NCBI GenBank assembly: GCA_037074705.1
Contig: CM073593.1
Coordinates: forward strand, 106,208,238 to 106,272,237
Length of the DNA: 64,000 nt
Source of the DNA: Zhengitettix transpicula
Taxonomy: Eukaryota > Arthropoda > Insecta > Orthoptera > Tetrigidae
Direction of reading: 5' to 3'
In this document: positions 23,681-37,000 of the stretch, piece by piece
Layout: each line of letters opens with the position of its first letter
How positions within the stretch are numbered: the stretch's first letter is position 1
Translations under genes and position numbers: made by a program
Notes under the pieces: model-generated
Database searches by the model: none
What the model was told of the DNA's origin: nothing
What the model saw: the letters and a program-made list of their open reading frames with translations, nothing else

Positions 23681-24170
23681 AGAGAGCTCTGGCGGAGGCT
23701 ACCTTTGGGGATGCCTTCTCCTCTCTCTGTGGATTTTTTAACTAAGGTTCCCACATGCCGAGGCTCGTTTTGAGAGGTGCATGTTCCTGGGTCGCAGATC
23801 TTGGGCTTACGGTAAGAGTTTTCCGCAGCTCCCATTGGAACAGTCGGCCAGCTGCCTCCTAAACTGGTCGAGGCACGGAGAAGGGAATGCTGCGTCCCCA
23901 CAGCAAACTCCTCTCCCGCTATCGGAAGGGCGTGGGACAAGTACCCAATGCCCGACCAAACCTGATGTAGGTTTTTCTAGGGTTTTCCCTGCATTTCTTT
24001 AGGCGAATGCCGGGTAGGATCCTTAAAATATAGCCCTGGGGCACTGGTTAACCCTTGGCTACCTTCCTCTACCCTTCCTCTACCCTACATTTCAAATCCC
24101 TTCCTATGCTATTAAAGGGGAGTTGCCACCATGTGGATTACCCTCATGTAGCCTCCCTGTTACCCTAAAA
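23681..24170 (-). repeat. 525-nt family copy 16
   Basis: Begins with the AGAGCTCTGGCGGAGGCTAC variant head block and ends TTACCCTAAAAACAAA. The same variant head block occurs in copies 14 and 31, defining a subfamily. Confidence 0.86.
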
Positions 24171-24180
24171 ACAAAAGGAA

Positions 24181-24345
24181 CACACAGAATAATGTAAGTA
24201 GAAGTAGGAGGAACGGTCTGAAAGTGTCAGACAAAACAAGTGATGATACAAATACCTCACAACAACGTTGTATCAGGGGATCCTTGTTCCCTTTTCTTCA
24301 GGTGTGCTAAGAAGGAGCCTAAAGCGACACAACCGCAGACACTAG
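24181..24345 (-). repeat. GAAACGTTG-family fragment
   Basis: AGAAGTAGGAGGAACGGTCT, then CAACAACGTTG, GGGGATCCTTGTTCCC, CTTCAGGTG and AGCGACACAACCGCA in the order typical of the family (inverted). Confidence 0.75.
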
Positions 24346-24880
24346 TCACTTGACAAAACTCTAAAAAGCGAAAAGAGAACGCAACGACAATGGAGAAAGC
24401 TCAAAGGGCTTAGCGCAACATTAATAGCTGTGATGTTTGATTTAATATGAAGTATCTCTGGAATTGTACCTGGTCTAAAATCTTAGCATCTTTCGCCCAA
24501 ACAAACGCGTGTTTCGCATTGATGATGATGTGGCTTGGATCCTTAACAGATTGTCTTTGATATTCGACACATGCTCCTTGATACGGGTGTTTAGGGGAAC
24601 GCTTCGTTCGCCCCGTGTAGCAGGAATTACAATTAGAAGCAAGAGGTTTGTGTCGAGTGTTGTCCTTGTGGCTGTTCAATCAAGTGGGAAAGGGTCTTGG
24701 TGGATCTGGACATGACGGATATTTGATTGTTACACCTGAAGAAGGGAACAAGGATACGTTGTTGTGTGGTGTTTACATTGTCACTTCTCCTGTTATCAAT
24801 TCCTCGTTATTAATTCGTTTCCCTTTCACGTACGGTAGAGACTCTTGTCGCTGACGTTTGTTCCTGTTGTTTCTCTTCAG

Positions 24881-25034
24881 AGCTGCCCAGAAGATGGCCA
24901 CGCCTCAGAGGGCGCCTCTGCCCGGATCCGGACCTCCAGAGTCCTTCTACGAGGCCGTGAGACGCGCGTCCTCGTCCCTGCCTCAGGCTCTGGTCCGCCG
25001 CCTCAGTGGCAAAGAAGTCGCCGCAGTCGGAAAG
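24881..25034 (+). CDS. Kif26: Kif26 exon A, linker before the motor
   Basis: Acceptor TTTCTCTTCAG precedes 24881 and donor GTGAGT follows 25034. The first base completes a codon begun in an unseen upstream exon. The 51 full codons include AAQKM and end in VGK in phase 0, joining VKVLLRVRG of the next exon. No start codon with a plausible first-exon context is seen here, so this is internal. Confidence 0.88.
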
Positions 25035-28000
25035 GTGAGTGAGAGTCGCTCTTACTTGTAATGTAGCAGGAGAGTCATCATCAGTTAGTTGCCAAAGGCG
25101 TAGGTCGGGCAGGGGAAGTACAGTGACGTCATCGATGCTGGTGAAGCTGAATGTTCACCAAGAGGTTAGGGTCGAATCAACTCCTTCGTAAGCTTAATTT
25201 AAATAGTTTTTTGGGGAATTATAATTGAGTCTGTTAAATGGTCATTAAATATAACCTAGTAATTAGTTCCGGTGCTTTGGTTTTTCCCTTTTTTGAAAAA
25301 CACGGGGGAAAAAAATCCTGATTTCGAAAGGAAAAACACCAGCAGGTGACCTGGACCCAGTGGTTGAGGTGCTGATGGTGTAATAACATCTTTGGCGCTC
25401 GCCAGACTTCATGGATCGCTTCGTCAACTGCGACTGTTACGTAGGTTGGTAATCCTGTCCCTGTCCCTGCCATTGAGGATTGTAAGTAGAAGCTGATGTG
25501 TCCGCCATTGGCGCTTCGCAACTTTGTGGAGGCGGCGTAATTTCGCCCCCGACGCGACGCGACGCCTCGCTGTCTCTGCACTTAGTGAAATCACTTTCCA
25601 CGACGGACGACGAAGCACAAAGAACCTCCTCCTCTCCTCTCATGCTGCTGCTGCTGCTGTTTGGAGGTGTTGAGAGGAAAAATCAATAACACTACAACAG
25701 TCTTTACCTTCTTTACCTTCGCGCCGTCCAACAAACAGAACACTCGGGTGAACAAGAATCCTCCACCTCCACCACACTCGCACGGCCGGCTCGTGCTTTC
25801 TCTTTAACACGTTCCAGAAACTTTTACTCACGCTTTTAGCGGCGTTTTTATTTTTAAATACTTTTTTTTAAAAAAGAAAAATACCGGTAATGCATTTGTG
25901 GAGCGAGTTAAGGCTGGCGGGTTGTTACGTGCAGCGCAAAACCAGACGGTCTCGTAATGAGAAGGTTCAAGTCTTCACTTAACCCCTCCAGGGGTCACTC
26001 CTCGCTGACGTCACAGAGTCAGTACCTACTTGCACTTACTGATCTCATTTACTTTATTCCCTTCAGTCCTCGTATGAGGAAACAGTATTGAATGCTACAA
26101 TTATAAACGATTACAAGTTAACACAAAAATATTAAAAATGGGGGAAACACAAATTTCCCTGTCCGACATAAGTAAAAGAATGAGCAAGAAAATTAATAAA
26201 AGCTAATATAAAGTATAAGGAGAATTCAGGTGTAGTGGAATCAGTAAAAGTCAGCTAAAAATTCCTTCTTTGAAAAATAATAATAATAATAAGACAGCCA
26301 AATACAGATAAGGGGAGTGACCACACAACAACGTTTCTGGGGATCCTTGTCCCGTTTTCTTTTTTTTTCATTTAAAATTTACGCTCCAGTTCCCACGATT
26401 GTCGCTTCCGATTAACAACTAGTATTTTATATTATAGAAAACTCTTCCGCATTTTATAGACACTCTTAATGAATTCCTTGCACCTTCTATCTTGAATCAC
26501 AGTAATTAGAACGCAGATTTTAACAGTAACGTACAGAAGTGGCGTTAGGAAAATTTTTATGGTTCCTAAGGGATTAGGAGGAACAGTGTCAAGTGTCAGA
26601 CCAAAGGAGGGATGATGTAAATACCACACATGAACGTTTCTAAGGATCCTTGTCCCCTTTTCTTTTTTTTTGCACTTAAAATTTACGCTCCAGTTCCCAT
26701 GATTGTCGCTTCCGATTAACAACTAGTATTTTATATTATAGAAACCTCTTCCGCATTTAATTGACACTCTTAATTAATTCCTTGCAACTTCTATAATGAA
26801 TCACATTAATTAAAACGCAGATTTTAACAGTAACATACAGAATAATGGAAGTTGAAGTAGGAGGAACGGTCTGAAAGTGTCAGACAAAAGAAGTGATGAC
26901 GTAAATACCACACAACAACGTTTCTGGGGATCCTTGTCCCGTTATCTTTTTTTTTCAGTTAAAATTTACGCTCCAGTTCCCTTGATTGTCGCTTCCGATT
27001 AACAACCAGCATTTTCGGTTTAAAAATACTCTGCGCATTTTATTGACACTCTTAATACATTCCTGGCAGCTTCTATCTTGAATCACAATAATTAAAACAC
27101 AGTATTTAACAGCAACATACAGAAGTGGCGTTATGAAAATGTTTATGGTTCCTAAGAAACGGGAGGAACAGACTCAAAGTGTCATACAAAAGAAGTGACG
27201 ATATAAATACGACTCAACAACGTTACTGGGGATCCTTGTTCCCTTTCTTTTTTCATTTAAAATTTACGCTCCAGTTCCCTTGATTGTCGCTTCCGATTAT
27301 TAAGTACTATTTTATATTATAGGAAACTCTGCGCATTTTTTGACACTCTTCATTAATTCCTCGGTATAACTTGCAACTTCTATATTGAATCACAATAATT
27401 AAAACGCAGATTTTAACAGTAACATACAGAATAGTGTAAGTAGAAGTAGGAGGAACGGTCTGAAAGTGTCAGACAAAAGGAGTGATGATATAAATAACAC
27501 ACAACAACGTTTCTAGGATTCTTGTTGCTTTCTTTTTCATTTAAATTTTACCCTCCAGTTCCCTTGATTGTCGCTTCCAATTAACAACTAGCATTTTCTG
27601 TTTAAAAATACTCTGCGCATTTTATTGACACTCTTAATGAATTCCTGACACCTTCTATCTTGAATCACAGTAATTAAAACACAGTATTTAACAGCAACAT
27701 ACAGAACTGGCGTTAGGAAAATTTATTATCGTTCCTAAAGAGTAGGAGGAACAGTCTCAAAGTGTCAGACAAAAGGACTGATGACGACGTTTCAGGGATC
27801 CTTGTTCCTTTCTTGACGTAGCTATGAAGAGCCTAGAGCGACACAACTGCACTGGTCAGTTGACAAATGTGAAGTGCTGAATGTTTTGTGGAAAATCTGT
27901 TAATATTAGACGATCGCGTCCTCAGGTTAAGGTCCTGCTGAGAGTGCGTGGGCCTCCGGTGGACGCGACGGATCCTGGCGGCGGAGAAGATGGAGCTTCG

Positions 28001-31000
28001 ACCCTCGGCGTGGACAGGCGCAAGAAGCAGGTGGCACTGCACAACCCCACGACGGCCAGTGGCAACGGCGCCAGCAGCCCCCAGCAAACGCCCGAGGACC
28101 GTCGCGTCGGCGTCGCGGCGCCCAAGATGTTCGCCTTCGACGGAATATTCTGCGACGACGACCAGCAGGTGAGACGTGCGAAGGTAAACGTGGCGTTTAA
28201 GTAAGGAAAAGTGGCCACGGCGCGGCGCTGTCTGTGTATTTAATATTTACAAATTAGCGAAAGTAGCGCTCATAATGGAATCAGGAATATTTATAAATTC
28301 ATTTTGATCAATATGCTAGTAATAACAATATTTTAGTAATTAAAATATTCGGCCACAGATGAAACGTATGCCAGATCACTACCCTTCCGCATCCCCACTT
28401 TCAAATCCCGTCCAGCTACAGGCCGGGGGCCCAAGTTAACCCTTGGCTGCCTTCCTCCACCCTTCCGCATCCCCTCTGTAACATTTTCCGATTCTATCCT
28501 TTCCTATTCCATTATAACGGATAGACCCTCATGTAGCAACAGGCTGCATGAGGGTAATCCACATGGTGGCAACTCTCCTTTAATAGCATAGGAAGGGATT
28601 TGAAAAGCGGGATGCGGAAGGGTAGAGGAAGGTAGCCAAGGGTTAACTACGGCCCCCGGGCTATATTTTAAGGATCCTACCTGGCATTCGCCTAAAGAAA
28701 TGCAGGGAAAACCGTACAAAAACCTGTATCAGGTAGGTCGGGCATTGGGTTCTTGTGCCATGGCCTTCCCATAGCGGGACAGGAGTTTGCTGTGGGGACG
28801 CAGCCTTCCCTTCTCCGTGCCTCGACCAGTTTAGGAGGCAGCTGGCCGACTCTTCCAATGGGAATAGGGAACAACTCTTACCGTATGCCCAAGGTCTGCG
28901 ACCCCGGAACATACACCTCTCAATACAGGCCTCGGCTTGTGGGAACCTTAGTTCAAAAACGGATATGAAAAGACATCGCCAAAGGTAGCCCCTTCGTATC
29001 TCTCCTACAAGGTTCTGCCTGCGAGAGAATAGCCCTCGCAAGCCTTCCCCCCAACGGATAGACCGTCAAGTAACCATTTTTTCAAAAAGAAAATTCCTTA
29101 ATTATCTGTGAGTGTTGTGCGCATTCATTCCCTTCGTTTTTTCGACGTGAATTTCCGTTTTCAGTCGGAGCTTTGTGCCTGTGCCCTTTCTGACGTCCTG
29201 CACGCCGTCATCAGCGGCTCCGATGGTTGCGTCTTCTGCTTCGGACAAGCTTCACTGGGTACGGTTGTTCTGTCTACATATATTTATAAGCATTGAAAGA
29301 AACTTGTCGATGCAACTGTGAGATGTTCACAGGGAAGACTCACACGATGGTGGGTTGTCCGGACGAGCCAGGCCAGCTGGGTGTCATACCTTCAGCCATC
29401 ACCTGGCTGTTCCGAGCCATTTCCGAACAGAAGCAGAGGACAGGAGCTCGATTCTCGGTGAGGGTCTCTGCCGTGCAAGTCAGCGACAGACTGTCGGATC
29501 TCCTCGCGGATCACGCCAACGGTAAGTTGCTCTTCAGGGGCCACCACGTCTTGTTGTTTCTCCCTGGTCCCCCTTCCGCTAACCGTGGAACGTTCTGGTG
29601 CCCCTGCTGTTTACTCACGAGACCGCCCTGCGACTGTTTGTTGCAGCCGAGGTTGAGCAGGCTCCAGGAGTGCTGCTGAGTGACGATCCTGGACACAGCG
29701 AGCTTCGCGTGCCAACGGCGGAGAAGGCGGCCTTCTACCTGGACGAAGCCCTGGCCAGCAGAGCTCCAGGATCCCTCCTGCTGTACCGGCTGCACCTGTA
29801 CCAGTACAGAGTGGCTTCGCGTGGTCAAGGTGAGGCATTTCACCACCTGGTTCTTCAGCTCTCGCGACGACGGTGCCTTTACCACGTCTCCATGCCTCAA
29901 GTTCTTGTGGAAAATACTCGTGTACGTCATGGCCAATTTATTACGTTCGTGGCTCAAGGAGGCAAGCGTTACTGAAGCGACGCTACGGTTTGCTGTAGCA
30001 CAATTCATATACGTATAAATTATTTGTCCACCACCCCCCCCCCCTACGCCTTGTTACTTGCTTTTTATTTGTCCAACTGTAAGTGAGGAGACTTTTTCTC
30101 TGAATGTCTGACTGAGAGTTCCTTTCCTCTCCCTCTGTGTTTCCAGCAGTGGTTGGAGGCCGCAGCCGCTTACACCTGATAGACTTGGGCAGCTTCGACA
30201 GGATCAAGGCCAACGGATGCGTGCCTCTTTCTTCTTTGGGAAATGTCCTGATGGCCATTTTAAACAGACAGAAGCACGTGCCCATGAGGTAAGAACCATA
30301 AAATATTCACCATTGCATCTGTGTGGCCAATGAAACTACGTCCACATCGTCACATTTAACTGTTTTTTTGATGTGAAAGGTGAAAGGTAACCGCTTGTCT
30401 ACCGACATTTGTTTGGTCTACGGGGAAGGGGAACTGACCAATCAGAGCCCGCCGTCGCCTGCACCAATCAGAAGCTGCCACGTTGAAGCGAAAAAAAAAC
30501 GTGTTCAGTGCCGATTGAATAGTTTAATATAACGACAAGGGACACTGCATGTTTGATTTATTCCCCGTTATAAAATATATTTACGTTTCGCTTACGTCAT
30601 AAAAGATTAAACACTAACCTTTGAAAGGAGTTTCATAAAATAAGCCGTGATACCCGTATTTCAGTATGGAAAAATTAATGCGGTCGCTTCGGACTTAAAT
30701 GTGAGCCTTTAGCAATATGGAAGCTTTTTTTTGGGGGGGGGGAGTGTAGACAGGCTACATGAGGGTAATCCACATAGTGGCAACTCCCCTCTTATAGCAA
30801 AGGGATTTGAAAGGGGGGATGCGGAAGGGTAGAGGAAGGTAGCCAAGGGTTAACTAGGGGCCCCCGGGCTATGGTTTAAGGATCCTACCCGGCATTCGCC
30901 TAAAAGTGATGCAGGAAAACCCTAGAAAACCTGCATGAGGTAGGTTGGGCATTGGATACTTGTCCCACGCCCTTCCCTGGATGGCGGGAGAGGAGTTTGC

Positions 31001-34000
31001 TGTGGGGACGCAGCATTCCCTTCTCCGTGCCTCGACCAGTTTAGGAGGCAGCTGGCCGACTCTTCCAATGGGAATAGCGGACAACTCTTACCGTACGCCC
31101 AAGGTCTGTGACCTCGGAAGATACACCTCTCAAAACAGGCCTCGGCTTGTGGGAACCTTAGTTCAAAAACGGAGAGGAAAAGGCATCCCCAAAGGTAGCC
31201 CCTTCGTGTCTCTCCTACAAGGTTCAAGGTTCAGGGTGATGAATATGGAAGCTAGAAAAATAATTCTTAAGTACACGACAGAACCATGAGAAGTCTGCGA
31301 CTGTCAATAAGCTATACAATCATAAAGCATGTGTGGTTTGGTCAATGTAACACTTCGATAAGACTCTTTAGAAACCACATTACCTGTTTGTCACTGATCC
31401 AGGCTCAGTGTTGATTATTTATGTAGAACCGATCTTCGGTCCATCCTTAGTAACCTTGTTACAGTCATGAGATTGAATTTTAGTGGTTAAATGTGTATTC
31501 CTACGATCAGTTTGTTTATTTGCAGGGAGCAGAGGGTGACGCACGTCCTGCGCGACTGCCTGGGCTCGCTCACGTGCCACACGGCCATGGTGGTCCACGT
31601 GTCCGCTCACGCACGTCACTACTCCGACACGCTGGCCACTCTGCAGCTCGCCTCTCGCATCCACCGTCTCAGGCACCGATCGTTGAAGGTGCGAAACAAA
31701 CCCCCTCGGGCTTTCTCAACTACTCTGCAGTTGATTTATTCATTATCTTTCTTGGTTTATATATTAGTAGTGATCATATCGAAAATAACGTCAATCAGAA
31801 TGTTACAACGTCTATAAAGAAAATTATGCAAATCTGGGTAAAATAGCTCTCTAAAATAAATTATAGGACAAACTTTTTCTTTAGGGTAACAGGCTACAAT
31901 CCACATAGTGACTACTCCCCTTTAATAGCATAGGAAGGGATTTGAAAGGGGGGATGCAGAAGGGTGGAGGAAGGTAGAAAAGGGTCAACTAGGGCCCCGG
32001 ACTAGGGTTTAAGGATCTTACCTGGCAATTCGCCTAAAAGTAATAAGGGACAAACCCTAGAAAACCTGCATCAGGTAGACTGAGCATTCGATAGTTGTCC
32101 CACGCCCTTCCCTGGATGGCGGGAGAGGTGGTTTGCTGTTGGGACACAGCATTGACTTCTCTCGTGTCTCGACCCGTTTAGGAGGCAGCTGCCCGACTGT
32201 TCCAATGGTGGAAAAAAAGAGGACGACTCTCCCCTTACGCCCAGGATCTGCGACCACTGAACATCCACCTCTCAAAACTGACCTCGGCGGTTTGTGGGAA
32301 CCTTAGTTCAAAAACTGAGAGAGGAGGAGGCTTCCCTCAAAATGCTTCCCTCTCTCCAGGAGAGAACAACAGAGCTCACTGGGTCGAGCATTGGGTACTT
32401 GTCCCATGCCCTTCCCTGGACGGCGTTTGCTGTGCGGTCGCAACTTTCCCCTCGCCGTGCCTTGACCAGTTTAGGAGGCAGCTGGCCGACTATTCCATTT
32501 GTTTATGGTAACAGGCTACATGAGGGTAATCCACATGGTGGCAACTGCCATTTAAAAACATAGGAAGGGATTTGAAAGGGAGCATGCGGAAGGGCACAGC
32601 AAGGTAGCCAAGGATTAACTAGGGGCCCCGGGCTGTAGTTTAAGGATCCTACCCGGCATTCGCCTAAAAGTGATGCAAGGAAAACCGTAGAATAACCAGT
32701 AAGGTCGGGCATTTGGTACTTGTCCCACGCCCTTTCCTGGATGGCGGGAGAGGGGGTGGGGTTTGCTGTTGGGACGCAGCATTTCCCTTCTCCGTGCCTC
32801 GACCAGTTTAGGGGGCAGCTGGCCGACTGTTCCAATAGGAACAACTAACAACTCCCAAGGTCTGCGTGTGGAGAATCAACTGAGCGCCTGTTTCTGAAAT
32901 TGAATGCCCTCTACATCACATTTACTATCATAAAATTTACAACAGTGTTGTTAAAATACACATCGTTTCATGTATAATATTTTTGGGACATCTTCAGGGG
33001 TTGTAACAAAAAACAATAATCGTAAAATTAATGGAAAATTGTATTCCATGAAGGTTAAATTTCCAAATAAATTACAAAGTTAAGGATCATGGCAATAACT
33101 TACAATTTACATGATTACATAATTGGGAGTTGAAGCCTTGCAATCGTTTAAGAAAAGCGTTTCTTATTAATTTTTCAACATGTCAGATAATACGAAAGTT
33201 TAAACAATACATTTGTCAACACGCACAAAAAAAATATAAAACAGAAAACACTAATAAATTCTTTAGACTTTAAACTAGGTTCATGAATTAAACAAGGACA
33301 TGCTTTAGAGAATTTAAACCAACACTTAAAAGTGGAAATAAAATATATTAACTTAATTAACATTTATTGGAACTCAGTGAAATTGCAAGTTGCAATGCAG
33401 CCAACACTGTCGAGAAAAAGTTACCAAGTAATACATCAGATAGTGTGTTATATTTAAAATTTATTCTTTGGAATAAAGAGAGGAGTCACTTTGACCTAAA
33501 CTTTGACGCAAAATTAATGGTTTCTCATTCATCAACGCTGGTTACGGTGAAAGTTTTGTTCCTCATCGTCTTATTGCCTCTCCGTGGCAGAATTGTTGAC
33601 ATGACTTTCGCTTGTCCAGTACGGGAACCCTCGCAGCGGAATCCCGTGGGACGTTTCCGCCAGGCTGCAGGACAAGGGCCACTCCACGGGCAGCAGCGAG
33701 CTGGAACCTTCCAGCAGCGAGCAGTCGGCGGACACCGTCATCTACGTGGGCAGCAGCAGCGCCGCCGACGACAGCGCCACGGACGGGGAGCATCCGCCGC
33801 TCTACCGCCTGCACGGGGGCGGCGCGCCGTCGGCCCCCGTCTCTCAGCTGCGGAGCCAAACCGTGGACCGGCCGAAGCTGAGCGACTCCACCACCAGGAA
33901 GAGCACCATGCGGGCGTCTCATCAGCACCACCACGCCCTCTGGAACGGCGTCTACCAGCAGCTGCCGCCGGACGGCAACAACAAAGCGAGTCCTCAGCAC

Positions 34001-37000
34001 AGGTCCGGCAACGGAGGCAAGTTCATCACCCCGCTGCCTGAGAGCGTCAAGGGCAGTCCTCAGCACCGCAAGCACTACGTGAAGGTGATGCCCAAGGGCC
34101 AGGACGAACGCTGGATCGACGGTCCGCTGATCATCTCCAGGAGCAAAGTGGCTGAGGTTCAGCTGCTGAACGGGAAGCGAGAAACGTGGATCGACGGGCC
34201 TCTGCAGGCTCCCAACGGCTTCGGATACGGATTCATGGACACGCACAAGCAGAGCATGATCAAGAAGTGGGTGGAGAACCAGACGATCCAGGCGCAGAGG
34301 CACGTCCTGCAGACGGGGGAACGACCTCCGACGACGGGCGCGCCCCGCGACGACCAGGCCACGGACTGCAGCAGCATCGACGACGACGTCGCCACGCTCA
34401 CGGGAACCACCAGCACCATCGGCGACGAGGGCAGCGACAACCAGAGGATCATCGACACGGAGAACGTCTACAACGAAGCGGTCATCAACATCGTCAACAG
34501 GAACAACAACCAGCTGCAAGAGCCGCAGACGGACAACAACGCCGACGACAGCAAGACAATCTCGGACAGCGACCTTTCCAACCTCAGGATGGACGCCAGA
34601 GAGGTCGAAGGAATGGAGGAGAGGAAGAGCGAGGACGTTTGCTACATGCCGCTCCTGTACGGCGGAAGCTTGAACAAAGGTCAGAGTTGTCTAGATCTAG
34701 AGGTACTTCTTCATGTCAACCAAACAGTTGGTATTTAATCATAGCCTCTCAAACACACTCGTGAAGCTTACGAATTTTTCAGTAGATGGTGGGAAAGGAA
34801 ATGAGACGAGGGCGTGTAAATGTCAGCTGCAGGAAATGAGTACCAAAGAGATGTAGTCACAGCTGAAGATACTTTACCATAGTCCGAGAAACTGCATTCC
34901 AGTCGTCACAAAGTTGACTGACGACTTCGTTAAATCGAAGTCATTAATGGACCGTGAAAATCCTTACACAGGGGGTAATAAAAGGTCGCGGTTGATCGTT
35001 AAAAGCGCTTGAGAGTGGAAACATGGCAGTAAAACACTTGAGGAGATCTGCTCCAATGAATATTGTTTTATTGGGCTGTAAAGAATAATTAATGTTGCTC
35101 TCGGTAGCGAACTGGTTTGGATAATTAGGAGAAACGTCTTTCCCGTGTTGGTCACGTTGTTGTAATCTATGCCTGTTACAACAATGAAGAAAAGTGGACG
35201 AGAAGAATCAGAATAAAATTCATTCCTCGAATTAAAAAAATGCAAAGCAAAACACAACGTTTCTTCCCTTTATGTTTGCGACCTCAGCAACTGCCATGGC
35301 CGGAATAAATACCACTGGAAGCCTTGATCCTTTCTTCAGGTGCGAAGAAGACTTTATATATATATATATATTTGCAAACTGACTAGTGCGGTTGTGTCGC
35401 TCTAGTCTCTTCTCAACACGTGGACAAGGGTTCCAGAAACGTTGTTGTGCGGTATTTTTATTTTTCACTTCTTTCGTCTGTATTTTGCTTTATTTCTTAT
35501 TATAATTATTCATTTTTTAATCCATATTAAACTTTTTTCGTCCTTAATTTTTTAAACCTATTAGGCAACTTGTTGAACCATAAATCCTCCTACGTGGCCA
35601 CACTTTAATAAAGAGAACTCAGTTGACAGCTGCTTGAGTACGTGGCACCTCCTCGAGGTAATTAGGGTAATATGTCACACACCCTGTCGTGGAAATTAAG
35701 TTATTTACCTGCTACAGGATAATTAGAATTAATAATAAAGTAGCAATTGTGGGATGCTCACTCGTTTTGACACGAGAAATAAAATAGTTTTACATATAAC
35801 TTATATTAAAATTGTAACCAATCCTTGTTATCCTTTAAATCTGATACATACAGTAATAATGAGGGGGTATTTTTAGGGTAACAGGCAACATGAGGGTAAT
35901 CCACATGGTGTCAACTCCCCTTTAATTGCATAGGAAGGGATCTGAAAGGGGGGGATGTGGAAGGGTAGAGGAAGGTAGCCAAGGGTTAACTAGGGGCCCC
36001 CGGGCTATGGTTTAAGGATCCTACCCGGCATACGCCTGAAAGTAATGCAGGGAAAACCCTAGAAAAACCTGCATCAGGTAGGTCGGGCATTGGGTACTTG
36101 TCCCACGCCCTTCCCTGGATGGCGGTAGAAGAGGTTAGCTGTGAGAACCCAGCATTCCCTTCTCCGTACCTCGACCTGTTTAGGAGGCAGCTGGCCGACT
36201 GTTCCGATGGGAACAGCGGACAACTCTTACCGTATGCCCAAGGTCTGTGACCCCGGAACATGCACATCTCAGAACAGGCCTCGGCTTGTGGGAACCTTAG
36301 TTCAAAAACGGAGAGAGTAGGAGGCATCCCCAAAGGTATCCACTTCGTGTCTCTCCTACAAGGTTCTGCCTGCGAGAGAATAGCCCTCGCAGAATGATGT
36401 TAATAATCAGGCGAACAATGCAGTTATATATATTAATAGTTGCCATCCATCCAGAGAGCACAAACCTACTCTGTTTTCTTGTAATTTAACCCCTAGTAGC
36501 TGTAACATAATGTTTATTACCGACAGTGACAGTTTCGTACATCTTCTTAATGCACGTTGTTGTTTTTTTTGTTGTTGTTGTTTCAGAATTTTCTCTGGAT
36601 GGGAAACTGCAAACAAAGGACGACCTTCTAGACATTCAAGGAAACTCGGGAGTGGAGCTGATAGAAGTTGAAGAACCGACTGAGCCAGTCGAGACCCAAG
36701 ATTTGTGTTTACAGGTGACGATATTTATCAAACTATTTTAAATACAGTGTTCTGTAAACGGGTAAAGATAGTCAAAAAAAATACTTCACGGTCGTGGAAA
36801 GTGAGTAGCGCGATAGTTTTATTATTGGTATATATATTATTTTAATGTGATTGGATATTAGCAAGGGTTGAGAGCTTGGCAAGTTGGAATTTGACCAGGC
36901 GCCGCCGTGGCGGAGAGATAGTCTGTGACGGTCTGGACTTAGGCACGTAGGATGTTGACCCTAGAAAGTTACCTGGACTTTCGCACCGCCGTGGGAACAC

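Noticed and set aside
29511..30008. 165-codon minus-strand frame
   Set aside because: Antisense to Kif26 exon E and introns; no family resemblance.
33563..34519. 318-codon reading frame on the minus strand
   Set aside because: It is the antisense shadow of the GC-rich Kif26 exon H, whose sense frame has splice sites and family motifs.
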